Shown here one piece after another: positions 29,701 through 42,049 of a stretch of DNA of 64,000 bases (positions are counted from its first letter, which is position 1; every line of letters starts with the position of its first letter). Both the position numbers and the translations under genes were made by a program. The DNA is from Cotesia glomerata (lineage: Eukaryota; Arthropoda; Insecta; Hymenoptera; Braconidae), in assembly GCF_020080835.1 (NCBI RefSeq), contig NC_058162.1, forward strand, positions 13,607,522 through 13,671,521. Reading direction: 5' to 3'. The notes below the pieces were generated by a model. It did no database searches and was not told the origin of the DNA. It saw nothing but the letters and a program-made list of their open reading frames with translations.

Positions 29701-31932
29701 ATCAGTTACCTCTTCGACTAAGCAATCTTCCTCGTCGATAGACTCCTCCTCTGAATCTGTTGGTTGATACGACGAACCAGAATCTTTGCTTTCACTATCA
29801 GAATCTAGAGAAATAGAATAATTTAATCAGTTTGTATGTTTTACAGTCTATTCGTATGACATAATATTTTTTTTCAATTTTAATGAAAAAAAATTTTTGA
29901 TTATTTGGTTTCATTAAACTTCGAATAACTTAATCAAATTCCTAAAACTTACCGTCTTCAAATTGTACACTTTTAACAGCTCGTCTCGCAGTATTTCTTT
30001 TTTGATCAATTTCACATAAATTTATCGTACTTTGACAATTATCACGCTTCGTCTGAACTGCATCTGTGTCAATAACACTATTTTGCTCAAATTCATGTTC
30101 ATTCTCAATATTTTCTTGCTCATCAGATATTGTATTATTCTCAAAAGGTTCCTGTAAATTTTCACTACCAATAATCATCTCTTGGCCGATGTCAAAAGCG
30201 TTCGAACATGAAAATTCATCAAACTGATTTACTTCTTGATGTGATTGGCACGCGGGTTCAGTAATTTCATATGAATTTGGAGATTTTTCAAACCCGTTCG
30301 AATCAACAACCATACTTTCAAAATTTTTGTCAGAGTGGACATTCTTCAAGTCTGAAATCAATTAATTTAGGTACAAATAAATGAAACTTTACTTGATTTC
30401 AACTTAAAATAATTTGCTGATAATAATTATAGTTTTTTTAGTAAAATTTATTAAGAACAAAATTACAATATGGAAAAAAATTGATGGAAACAAGGTATCG
30501 AAACTGTATAAGTAATTTTTACTAATCAACTGTCTGATAAAATTGCTAAATAATTATTGATATGATATAATCTTGTTATTTATATTGTTGACAAATATCA
30601 AAAAATTTTTTATCACATAATACATGATTTGTCTGAGTCATTTAAAATTATAAACCTAAATAAAGTGAATCAACTTTAAAAAGTAAATTGCTTTTACGAT
30701 TAAATTTATAGTTTAGTAGTCTAACTGGTAAATTATTTACCATAAATAATAGACATGACAGTATAAATCTATAATTGTCCTCTTTAGATACAAACTTACC
30801 ACTGTTAGCATCTGACAGCCAGATATTTTTCATTTTTTTCAAATCGATGAAACATTTTTCTACGGTGTATTTTAAAATAGGTTTGTTTTTACGTGTCTTA
30901 GTCCACCTAATCGGATCAATTGCTCGATTACCTATGGTATTACCAAAAAAAAGATTACGATTTCAATTCTCTTCAATTTTCAATAACCATTTTAACTTCG
31001 TCAAGTTAAAAGCCTTAATTAACTATATTTGTGTGATTAACGAGTCATTAAAAAAAACTAACCAATTATTTTTCTTAAACAAGTAAGGAATAGATTGTAA
31101 ATCGCGATTTTGTACTCAAATATTATCAAATATTATCACTTAGATTAAAAAAATAAAACACATTAATGAAACGAACAATCTCAATGGTACGAAAAAATGC
31201 CCCATCTGACAGATATTTTAACAATAGTTTTACTTAAACAATTTGTGAATATTGACAATAAAAAAGAACACGTTTTTTTTCAACTCGTATTTTCATATTA
31301 TTTTTTGTATGAATCAAGCATGATAAAAGAAGTATACTTACCCTCATGATTGTTGAATAGGACATGAGGAACAGATTTTGGAGTTTTATCTAGGATAATT
31401 CTGGGTATCATGATTTTAGGAGTATTGGAATTTAGTTTATTGCATACGTCATTTAAAATAGAACGATCAGCTGTAAAAATTTTACAAAAGTATAATAATA
31501 ATAATCACGAATAGCGAAAAGTTATAGTTATAATCTATAAATTTAAATATAAGCACAATTATTGTGCTTAGTAGCTATTATATGACATTAATTTAACTAC
31601 TATTGAGTTATTACCAAGTATAAAAATACTTCATAAGTTCAAACAATCTAATTCTAAAACTTTACGAATTTTTGTATCTCATCATCTATAAAATTTTCTA
31701 TTTATTATTATTTAGTAACTTAAGGTACTTAAAAATTATAGCATATTGATAACTTTGGAATTGTTTAGTTTTTTTCTTGTAAATGTAAATAACCGAAATA
31801 CATACCGTGTTTGCAAATTATTTTTATTTTTTTATGACAAACAGTGTCTCGCCGATTTTCCACAGACACATGCCGTCTTTTATGAACACAAAATTGCTTT
31901 TTTTTATCTCTCAACAACATAAATACCTTCAT
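26797..31932 (-). CDS. Tyrosine-recombinase-like (Crypton-related) zinc-finger/SANT gene, six coding exons
   Basis: Exons on the minus strand are 31932-31806, 31470-31342, 30931-30800, 30351-29953, 29804-27851 and 27383-26797. Each junction has GT-AG signals, and every intron is phase 1, which supports the model. The start MKVFMLLRDKKKQF is the first ATG after an in-frame stop. Order: basic N-terminus, acidic region, C2H2-like fingers (CCFCEKEYFKIARHLETVH and CFKCKGWYKKNNLRHHYRDC), recombinase-like domain, then a SANT/Myb-like C-terminus (KRWSEEEHNSLRKYF). The recombinase-like part keeps the first Arg (NRKRAGE), the second Arg (TPLRKQMAT) and a GHD..VHKKVY box with the expected His and Tyr. 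I recognise it as a widespread invertebrate family related to Crypton recombinases. It may be a host gene or a transposon remnant. Exon 5 contains three frame changes. Confidence 0.75.
27851..29804 (-). CDS. Main recombinase exon with three apparent frame changes
   Basis: The exon opens with an acidic segment (DSDSESKDSGSSYQPTDSEE) and the zinc fingers. Frame one runs to IARFLLLSKN near 28950 and then stops. The expected continuation TDFASIYDPKNYY is one frame over. It shifts again near 28885 to VIEAIHQFAGLDEETGYYQI and NVVNRMVEET, and again near 28650 to MLQRNKETELPSTADI, which stays open to the donor at 27851. The exon length is one base more than a multiple of three, matching a net shift of one. 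The first shift lies beside an A6 run. These may be assembly indels or true inactivation. Catalytic residues fall in the last, intact frame. Confidence 0.7.
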
Positions 31933-33900
31933 CGTAGATACATTAATTATTTGACTCTAATTTTGATGCAACGTCGATGTTTTTTATCGACTGAAAAAAA
32001 TGGCTGAATGGACGCTTATACTTGCCAAATCATGCAGTTCGTGTATTGTATTTTGTAAATGACCGTAGTCTATCAATTTTAATAAGAATGTAAGTCGATG
32101 TGAGTAGCATACGCGATTATATACATGTAAATAGTCTTGAAGTTAATTCGAATAACTCTCACTAGCGCTCTAACTGAATTTCAACTGATGGTCGATAAGT
32201 TAAATTTTTTCTGATGATAAAAATGTTAAAATAAAATAATAATAATAATTGAATTGCAATTCTTAGGTAAGTTTGGATAATGTTTATTTACATTGCTAAT
32301 TAATGTACTTGCTTAAATAATTTATCATTTTTGTAGAAAAAAAACTAAAGTTGTTTTTGGTTGCAATCAAACTTATAAGTTAATGCTTATTTCATAAAAA
32401 ATTTGTAACAGATTTTGATGAAACATTAAATAAATTATTAAAATTACTTTAGAATAAGTTTTTATCAGCAATTTTAGTATCATAACCATTTTTCACGGTG
32501 TAAAGAATTTAATATGTGATAAAAGAGTATTTTTAAGAACATTATTGAAATGTTATGTATATTTTTTTCACTATGCAATATTGCATAACCTATTTAGATT
32601 AAAATTATAAATAATTACGATTTTCTTTTAGATCTAGTCTTGTAATATTCCATATATGAATCTTAATGTCAGATAATTAAATAATCGTGAAAAAGATTCG
32701 GACATTAATATTGAAAAAAAAAAAAACAACAAAAATATATTTGAGTCCTGAAATCTGCCGCGTAAAGTTTAGAGTTTTAGTTATATAAACTATTTTATAA
32801 ATAATGCATATGTTATCAATATTTAATAAGTTAAGGATGATTTATTTATGTATATATGATAATAAATTTTCTGTTATCTGTTTAACATAGTGATTACTTT
32901 TCAAATTCAATAATTTCATTCACTCGTGGCACTAGAATATTTGTGGGTTAAAAGTACTCTTAACAATAAAATTTTTAACAATATTATCTTTTGAAAATTA
33001 ATGATAAATAATAGTGCTGAAATGTATTTTATTTTTTTAAAAATCATGCATATAAGAGTTTTAGTTCAATTGAGTTCATCATAATTTAAATATAAATTTT
33101 TTCACACATCCTGACAGGGATTTGGTTATTATATTTCTGAGAATTTTATGTCTCATAAGATTTACAAAAGTTGGTTATGAAGTTTTTACATTACCGTAAC
33201 ACTTAACGTGAATCGTTCCTGTATCATACTTAATTACACATTCATTTTTAATACATTTTTTAAGAGATTGGACAAAAGTTTTGTAACTTGAAGGACATTA
33301 GTCATAGTCCTGAAAACCACCAAAAATGTCCAAAAAAAATCCTTATTTCGTAAAAATATAGAAAAAATATTAAAACCAATAAATTTTCATTATTTAATTT
33401 TAATTGTCTAAAATTTTTACAAAAATTCTTAAATTCAAACCTTTAGGCAACAAAACAAAACTAAATTTAAATTGAACCATGATTTTATCATTATTCCAAA
33501 GCTGCAAAAAAAATTTAAACATGGTTCAAGTCATTATTAATGTTAGATTTTAGTGTTATCCTTACCATAATTTTTTTAAACGCCCGGAATGCTTTATGTT
33601 AAAAATTAGTACGAAACTTTAATTCTGAACCTCAAGTCCAATTCTTTACTATTATTTTTCAAAAAACCGTGTGAAAACTGAAATTTTAAAAATTATCGTG
33701 TGTGCTAGTATGCTTACAAATTATTTAAATTTTCATTCTGCACATACCACTTCTTTTGAGTATGCACATAAACATATGCTTTTTAATGAACACTTTATTG
33801 TTTCTTCTTTTTTCTTAAAGTAGCATATATGCTATCATCGTTCTTAGTATTAATTTTTTCGCTCCACTTTAATAAAATAAACAAAACAATCTAATAACAC
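31933..33900. other. AT-rich spacer up to the assembly gap
   Basis: No gene, repeat array or inverted element stands out. The promoter of the recombinase-like gene should lie just right of 31932, but no core motif is convincing. Confidence 0.5.
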
Positions 33901-34000
33901 NNNNNNNNNNNNNNNNNNNNNNNNNNNNNNNNNNNNNNNNNNNNNNNNNNNNNNNNNNNNNNNNNNNNNNNNNNNNNNNNNNNNNNNNNNNNNNNNNNNN
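33901..34000. other. Assembly gap (100 N)
   Basis: Exactly 100 unresolved bases mark a scaffold join of unknown true length. Features left and right of it may not be adjacent in the genome. Confidence 1.
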
Positions 34001-34009
34001 TAATCATTC

Positions 34010-34260
34010 TGGGGACATTCTGTAATTATTCAATAAACATTTTGTAATCATACTGGATTCAGAGTATTGCCAGAGTGGTTTTGTGCACTGTTTCCAGAAT
34101 GTTTCCAGAGTTGACTCAAAGTGTTTCCAAGATGTTATCAGAGTGGTTTTGATAAATCCAATATATTTTAGCGGTTCATTTCAAAGTGTTTCCAGAGTAA
34201 AACCATAGTGAATTCAAAGTAGATTCAAAGTGGATTCAAAATGTTTCCTGTGTGAATCTA
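34010..34260. repeat. Degenerate short-unit repeat
   Basis: Words of the form TTTCCAGAGTG, ATTCAAAGTGG and TGTTTCCAGA recur about every 12-24 bp. This looks like the eroded edge of a minisatellite that may have caused the adjacent gap. Confidence 0.65.
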
Positions 34261-34988
34261 CATTGTTATCAAATTGAAATTAGCGCAAATCTACGCGTAT
34301 CAACTGTAAATCTTGAATATATTTTAGTTCATTTTAAAATGTGTCTAGAATAGACACCAATCGAATTTTAACTATAGAATGGTTACTTATATCTTTCAAT
34401 ATTTGTTAAAATCTTGTTGATTAGTGCCGTAATAATTTTTAAAAAGGAATTTCGAGCTATGTCGAGCTTAGAGTACCTACTTAATTACGAATTAAAACTG
34501 TAACAACAACAAAACAACAGTAATAGAAATAATAATTATAATACTAACACTAATTATAGGAACAATAATTCATATTTTAATAAATAAGACGACTTTTTTA
34601 TCCATTATCTCACTGATGCTTACACTTTTTATGATCTCATGTTCGTAAAAACAATGCTGAAAAAATGTGTACACTACTTTCAAAACGGTTTGGCATACAT
34701 TCTCGATTATTAAACTATATTATATCAATCAAGTAGATTAAAGCTAATTAGAGATTTAAAAATTTATTTATAGAAGAAATAAGTAACTGTGAAGAGTATT
34801 AGAAGTTCATTTTTATATTTAAATATTTTAAATATTTGTACGAACAATAATAAATAAGAGCAACTTCATTGCGTTTGATTATAAAAACAATATCATAAAC
34901 ATATTAATACTAGTGAATCAACTATTTTTAAAAGACTCTAACATGTTTAACCAACTAAATTTGTTCAACAAATTCTAAAATGGATAAT

Positions 34989-37900
34989 TCACGATTGTTC
35001 TTTCAACTTGCGACGATGTTCATTACAATAAGTTCCAATCCATTGCGGAAGATGTAAATCAATATTGTCGTCTCCATTTTCCCAATACTTTATTTCCTTC
35101 CTCTGTTGGAGATACAAGCACATATCTAAAATATAGAAAAAAAAATGAGTGTAATCATCCCTTATGCGCAGTTGAACTAGAACTTTATTAACGAAGTGAA
35201 CATTATATGGTTGAATAGAAGATATACCATTATAACGGTTATAAAGCATTTCACACAAAGCTAGTCGCTTTTTTTAGCTTAACTTGTTCAATTTGTTTTA
35301 AATATTAATAGTTTGAAAGGCTGATAAAAAACGTATCTATGAATTTTTTTAAATTCTTTTGACTATGTTTTTCATCAAACAAGTGATATAATTTTTGTAC
35401 AACAAAAATTATATCACTTTTGGTTTTACCTTTAACCCGTAAGCAATGTTGATCGCTGATTAGTACACTACTAGCATCGTTTTTTGGACATTTTTGGTAC
35501 ATTTTTTTCAACTCATCCGATGTCCATATATTGCTCAGTAGTGCTTTTGCACGCTTCAGCATTGTTTTTTTTAGCACAATCGTCGATAATTCATTTGCAG
35601 TAAACTTTACTGGCCCAATTTGGACAAACTGTTAAAAAAATAAAAAATAACATTTTATGAATAATAGAAACGATTTAAGTTGAGTACATTATAAATTTTT
35701 AAATTTTCGCTATGAAAATGAATAATTTTTGAAAAATCGTAAAGTTATTAATTTCACCCAAGTTTTAAAAATCGACTTGATATCAGTTTTTAACATTTTA
35801 ATTTAAGATTTACTTATTGGATGCCCTATGACTTAAAGATGAAATTATTTTGTACATTTTGAGGAATTGCAAAAACATAATTTTCAAAAAATATTATCAA
35901 TAAAAATAAAAATTATCGATACAAGACATGTATTTATCAATTTAGACGATATTTTGAAAAATTCTATGATTTTTATTTGGAAAATATTATTTTAAACCAT
36001 CGACACATTTTTTGTTAGGTCGCTTTTCTTTACGGAAGTCCTTTCGCTCCAGTTGAGTCGAAACAACTGTAGTAGTCAATAGACGATAAATTGAAATAAA
36101 AAACCCATAAAAATTCCTAAAATTAAATAATAAATAGTATATAAGGCATTAATCGTTGAAATTTTTAAAATAAAAAAAAAAAATAGTTAAATATAAAAAT
36201 TAATTTGACTCTTTCAAATCAGCTGCTAGTAACCTGTCCGTGATTTGGCAACGCTGTACTTCGGTTGTTTACATTTTCATTTGCACAATATAACCTTAAC
36301 CACGTTTAAGTTTTTGTAGTCACTGTAATTAAATAAATTAGTTTGAATTTATTGAATGGTCTGAAGCTTGCGCGTTACGCAACGTTGCCAAATGTTTTGA
36401 CTTCATTTTAATGTAGATTGGTTGAGAATTTTGTATGATTTTATAATTTTAATTTCTCCATATATTCCACGGCAACCAATATAATTTATTGCAAAAAATC
36501 AAACCTGAATATTTGAAAAACCTTATTTTGATTTTTTTTATACTCCATCTAATCGGTAGTTAATGTCATAATTCGAGAAAGTTGTTAAGGTCTGACTTTC
36601 TCGTAAGACTTGGAAAAAATGCTTACATTTTTAAAAATTTTTTTTTCAAAAATTTACACGGTAAAGACTAAATTAAACTTCACTAGTAGATAAATAAGGA
36701 CTTCAACTATTAGATAAAAATTAATTTTATGCGTAATCTAATATTTTTTATTTAACATTGATGGCGAAAAGACCTCCTTAAAGAAAATTCTTTTAACTCT
36801 TAGAATAATTATTTTACTTTCTTAAATGTAGTGTTGTGGAAAGAATTTGAAGCGATCATTTGGAATGTCTTTGATTTAAAAAATAAAAAAAATCAAAACT
36901 TGATTAAAGTTCGAAAATATGTCATTATTGAAAATTTTTACTTTAAAATCATGAAAAAAAGAAAAAAATAAACTTTGAAAGTTTTGACAATGTAATATAT
37001 TCATTTTATTAGTTCTAAGACTCCTAGAGCTTTAAATGTATTTTTTAAACTTACATAGCTTCATGATTAATAACGAAGGATTATTTTCAATTATTTGAGT
37101 TTTAAATTAATAAAAATTTTGGATCAATTTTCTGTTAGTTTAAGCATTGTACAAATTTTCTTTGTTATCTTAACAGGGTTTTTCCAGACTAAGACACAAT
37201 CTTAAAAATTCACAATAAAGCTTGGAAAATTTTTCTTCCTCCCTTTCAATTTTTTAGTCATGCATTAATTACATTTAACACTTACTTCAATGTTATTTTC
37301 CACCGTTATAATTTCAGTAAAAGTCAGAATTCTCGGATTTGATCGACACTTTTGTCGAGGAGACTGTAGTGAATTATCATTTTTATTTTTATTTTTTTCT
37401 TGCAATCTCTTTAGTTGTTGCACACGACAAAAAGGTCTCCGAATAAATTGTTTCGTCCTTGGTCGAGGTGTTTGGAACGTTCTTGAAACTGAACGACTTT
37501 TTGTAGAAATAGAACGATTTTCCTTATTATTATCAAAATCATCTGGTTCACTGTCGCTATTATCCTTTTCATGAATAGAAAGATTATCATTAGTAAAAAT
37601 AATTAGGATAATCATAACAAAAATGAGGTTTTTTGAAATTTGAGCATTAATGAAGTGAAATAAGTGTTAATAACTCATGCATTTTGGGTTTACTAATTTT
37701 ATCCTATACAACAAACATTAATTCTTGATGGTATTATTGTTAAAAAATATTTCAAAGTAATTTTATTTGAATGCGAATAAAATTAAATTACTCTATAAAG
37801 TGATAAATTTATGGACAATGTATTACTCAATCGTTTTGCTTTTAAAAGAAAATAAGTTATAAAGACTTGATTGTATATTAATACCTCTAAATCTTGGTTT

Positions 37901-40900
37901 TTAGACAAAATTGAAAGTTTTACTGTGAAATTTTTGATAATTAAAAAAAAAATTTTTTAAAGTATTCAAAGTTTTCAACTGAGACTTAAAATAAATATTT
38001 AATTTATTCATTTTCAATGCATTTTAAATGTTTTTTGTTTTTATAAAAGCTTTAAATTTCTTAAGACAAGAAGTTGATAGTTCTAATGATAGAATTGGTA
38101 TAATATGCGTAACAAATACCAGTTAACAATTAAAAATAATTTTTTGAAACGTACATTGTTCCTTAGATTGTCAGAAGTGTCACGATTTCCTGGTGCTGCC
38201 ATCCCTGTTTCTTCTGCTATTTCTATTGATTCACTATTTTTATCTTTAGAAGTACCCTGAAAACAAAATAATATGCAAATTTGAATGTTTCCATAAAAAA
38301 AAGGAATATTACCAAAAAAGTACTATGGTATTGGCGTTTAATTCTATTCTAAGTAAATTTGAATCATTCCATAAAATTATGCTCGCTTTTAATGGTCACT
38401 ACAATAAGTCTCAACAACAAATTGCAATATACTTAAAACTACTGGAAAAATAATAGTTTAAAAAAACTAAAAACACGCTTTTTATAGAAAACCAAACTAA
38501 AAAATAGAAAATAAATTTTAATAAATTTAAATTAAGAATAGTGTTAAAAATTTCAATAAATATAAATTAATAATAGTGTAAATAAAAAAATGTATTTTAT
38601 TTTAAAAAAAGCGTGGGGTGCTTTTTAAGATATCAAAATGATAATCACTCTACTCATATCTGTCAATAAAATATTTATAACTATTGACACCATGCACCCC
38701 ACGCTTTTTTTAAAATAAAATACATTTTTTTATTTACACTATTATTACTTTATATTTATTGAAATTTTTAACACTATTCTTAATTTAAATTTATTAAAAT
38801 TTATTTTCTATTTTTTAGTTTGGTTTTCTATAAAAAGCGTGTTTTTAGTTTTTAAACTATTATTTATTTTTACTTTTAGTTTGATTTATTTATAAAAGCG
38901 TGATTTTTTAGTTTTTTTAAACTATTATTTGTTGATTATCAAAAATATTCAGGCGCGCGAATTACCCACGGAGAGTTACATACTGACAAACTGACATACA
39001 AGTGAAGCTAATATAAAGCGTGTAAAAAACCTACGGAGGAAAACACCTGGTTTCGAAATATAACTTCGGGATGGTCATCAGAGGATTCCGGGTTGATGTA
39101 CGGGTTTATCTGTGCCATTCTTGATGAAAACCTACGGAGGAAAACACCTGGTTTCGAAGTATAACTTCGGGATGGTCATCAGAGGATTCCGGGTTGACGT
39201 ACGGGTTTATCTGTGCCATTCCCGATGAAAACCTACGGAGGAAAACACCTGGTTTCGAGATATAACTTCGGGATGGTCATCAGAGGATTCCGGGTTGATG
39301 TACGGGTTTATCTGTGCCATTCCCGATGAAAACCTACGGAGGAAAACACCTGGTTTCGAGATATAACTTCGAGATGGTCATCAGAGGATTCCGGGTTGAT
39401 GTACGGGTTTATCTGTGCCATTCCCGATGAAAACCTACGGAAGAAAACACCTGGTTTCGAAATATAACTTCGGGATGGTCATCAGAGGATTCCGGGTTGA
39501 TGTACGGGTTTATCTGTGCCATTCTTGATGAAAACCTACGGAGGAAAACACCTGGTTTCGAAGTATAACTTCGGGATGGTCATCAGAGGATTCCGGGTTG
39601 ACGTACGGGTTTATCTGTGCCATTCCCGATGAAAACCTACGGAGGAAAACACCTGGTTTCGAGATATAACTTCGGGATGGTCATCAGAGGATTCCGGGTT
39701 GATGTACGGGTTTATCTGTGCCATTCCCGATGAAAACCTACGGAGGAAAACACCTGGTATCGAGATATAACTTCGGGATGGTCATCAGAGGATTCCGGGT
39801 TGATGTACGGGTTTATCTGTGCCATTCCCGATGAAAACCTACGGAGGAAAACACCTGGTTTCGAGATATAACTTCGGGATGGTCATCAGAGGATTCCGGG
39901 TTGATGTACGGGTTTATCTGTGCCATTCCCGATGAAAACCTACGGAAGAAAACACCTGGTTTCGAGATATAACTTCGGGATGGTCATCAGAGGATGACTA
40001 GGAAGGTCATCACCTGGGTTCTAGGTTGATAATAATCAAAATTTAAATAATATCATTATGGTAGTCTCTTCATGCGAAGGAGAGTTACATACTGACAAAC
40101 TGACAAACTGACAAACTGACAAACTGACAAACTGACAAACTGACAAACTGACAAACTGACAAACTGACATACAAGTGAAGCTAATAAAAAGCGTGTAAAA
40201 AAGGTAGAGACTCATGGTAAAAAATGAGCTCATGAACTTCTTTGTGAAGAAAAAACAAGAGGATACACTAAGGTTTTTCATTAACGTCAAATTTACTAAA
40301 TTTTTATGCTTTTTGAAAGTTATTAGTTATTGGATGAGTTTAAAAATTTTTTAAACAAGTAATTTAAAAATTTTTATGAGCAAATTGAAGTCATGCAATA
40401 GATAACAAAAATAAACAATTAAATATATTTTCTCTAAACTTACTTCTTCTGTTTCTTCTGTTACTCCTGTTTCTCGAGTATTCCCAGAACCTGTTGCTAT
40501 CTCCTCTTCCAGATAATAATCTGCCGAATTAAATTCACTCTCCTTCCTTGCAGTCACAACTGTATTAGACTGGAAAATCATTAAATAGAAATAATCATTA
40601 TCATAACAGAAAAGTTTATATCAAAATGTACTTTCAAAACGTATTGTTTTATATGGTTTCAATACATAATAAATTATTTAAAAACTTATAGTTGCTATAC
40701 AGATTACGAATTTGGAATTTATAAGTTTTCGAAAATTAAACTTTAGAATTGACAATATACATAATTTTTAAGTCGAAACTGCGATAAAATCACCATAACT
40801 TTATTTCCGTTGTATTTCAAGCTCTTGAATTAAAATTACCTACTTTTTGATACAATATATGAAGTCTATTTGAAAGCGAAAAAGTTACTAAGGCTTTGAA

Positions 40901-42027
40901 GTACATACATTCTTCAAGCTTCTCACTTAAAAAGAAAATTAAAAAAAAAGAAAGACATTACACAATTAAAGATCTTTCAAAAAAAAAATTTGGGAAGCAT
41001 AGAAAATTGTCATTTGAGATTCAAAATACACGTTAAACTTATTAATAACATTAAAATGATTAATTATTTGTAGAAACTCACTTTTTTCGTTGATTTGCGA
41101 GGAACGTCTGGCTTTTTTACGACCTGTTCACTATTAGACTGGAAAAATAATATAAGATATAATCATAAGTAAACCTAGGTATTGCTGTTATTTTCATTTC
41201 ATTCCACTTTAAATAGTTATAGATACTCAGGGTGGACCGAAAAACCACAAATTTTTTTTTTAATTTCCTGAAATTATTGCAGATTGCCGAAAATTTTAAG
41301 ACATTTTAAGCTTTTATAGTTTTATCAATAACTGCTTTGTTGCAATTTTTCAAATATCACAAAGACAATTTTTTTAAATTTTGTAATTATATTATTATCG
41401 ATACATTCAATTATCGACAACAATACAATATAAATACGAATTTCACTAAATGAATCAACTTTAAATATAATAATCGTAATGTCATTTTCATAAAGCTTTA
41501 AAAATAGCAAAATAAAAACTTGAGAATGTTTTTAAAGCTCTGAAATCAGTTAGGATTTAAAAATTAGAATAAGAGTTTTTTCAACTTACAATTTTCGAGG
41601 TACCTGCCTTCTTTGATACTTTTGACTTAGCTGATGGACTATAATCTGGTAATTTTCCTATGATTATGCGCGAATCCACTGAGTTCCTTTTTCTCAAAAC
41701 TTGGTAATCATCTGTTAATCATAATTAAAATAATTAGTTGAATGAACATCTGTTATGTTAATAAGGTTGTAATTTTATTTTGATTGATCAAATTCTAGTA
41801 TAATGATGAAAATTAATTGAAGAGTTACCATGTGAATCAATGATGTAAAAACCTCCAATGCCAATTTGTAAACTAGCGCCTCTGACATAATATTTTTTGT
41901 CGGCCTGATATGTGTCTGATCGAATCCTTGTCAAATTATTATTCTCATTAAGTTCAAAAACATTCTGGGTTGGAACAATGCAATACTTTGACTGATTTAA
42001 ATCAGTTAAAAGACAATATAGACCCAT
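34989..42027 (-). CDS. BEN-domain protein gene, eight coding exons
   Basis: Coding exons: 42027-41829, 41711-41590, 41138-41082, 40569-40444, 38256-38155, 37564-37286, 35628-35430 and 35125-34989. All have GT-AG signals and matching phases, giving about 406 residues. The start MGLYCLLTDLNQSKY follows a possible 5' UTR acceptor at 42049-42050. The middle is Ser/Lys/Glu-rich and probably disordered (KPDVPRKSTKK, EETGVTEETEE-like). A basic block (RPFCRVQQLKRLQEKNK) precedes the BEN domain: FVQIGPVKFTANELS, RAKALLSNIWTSDELKKMY, then across the last junction LYLQQRKEIKYW and TYCNEHRRKL. BEN domains bind DNA in chromatin repressors and also occur in some insect viruses. Reading through the last donor instead gives a ~402-residue form ending at 35305. 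Confidence 0.78.
36340..36781. repeat. Dispersed ~440-bp repeat, copy 1 (in BEN gene intron)
   Basis: The segment from AGTTTGAATTTATTGAATGG to GGCGAAAAGACCTCCTTAA is almost identical to 53080-53520. It includes CATATATTCCACGGCAACC and GGTCTGACTTTCTCGTAAGA. No terminal inverted repeat or open frame is obvious. Sharp edges in both copies suggest a mobile element of unknown class. Confidence 0.85.
38450..38873. mobile_element. Foldback palindrome in BEN gene intron
   Basis: Arms of about 180 bp are nearly perfect inverted copies. The left begins TAATAGTTTAAAAAAACTAA with ACACGCTTTTTATAGAAAAC and ends AAAAAAAGCGTGGGGTG. The right begins CACCCCACGCTTTTTTT and ends with the mirror. A loop of ~63 bp (about 38634-38696) separates them. 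It lies just left (3' on the minus strand) of the 101-bp array, and the GCGTG..AAAAA words of both are similar. Confidence 0.9.
39029..39998. repeat. 101-bp tandem array, ten units
   Basis: The unit holds CCTACGGAGGAAAACACCTGG, TATAACTTCGGGATGGTCAT, CAGAGGATTCCGGGTTGATG and TACGGGTTTATCTGTGCCAT. Units begin at 39030, 39131, 39232, 39333, 39434, 39535 and onward at exact 101-bp steps. Marker variants (CTTGATG, GAAGTAT with GACGTAC) in units 1-2 recur in units 5-6, so a four-unit 404-bp block was duplicated. It sits in an intron of the BEN gene. Confidence 0.95.
40079..40202. repeat. Direct-repeat flank with TGACAAAC 8-mer tandem
   Basis: GGAGAGTTACATACTGACAAAC through GAAGCTAATAAAAAGCGTGT also occurs at 38970-39028 on the other side of the 101-bp array. 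Here the internal TGACAAAC word is expanded to about nine copies, against one there. The two flanks suggest one element whose middle is the array. Confidence 0.85.
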
Positions 42028-42049
42028 TTCAATCAAATATATTTAAATC

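Noticed and set aside
39029..39998. Possible CRISPR-like array (regular direct repeats)
   Set aside because: The 101-bp units are contiguous with no unique spacers and lie in an intron of a eukaryotic gene.
40036..40290. 84-codon frame with repeated SVCQFVSL
   Set aside because: It translates the TGACAAAC tandem on the opposite strand.
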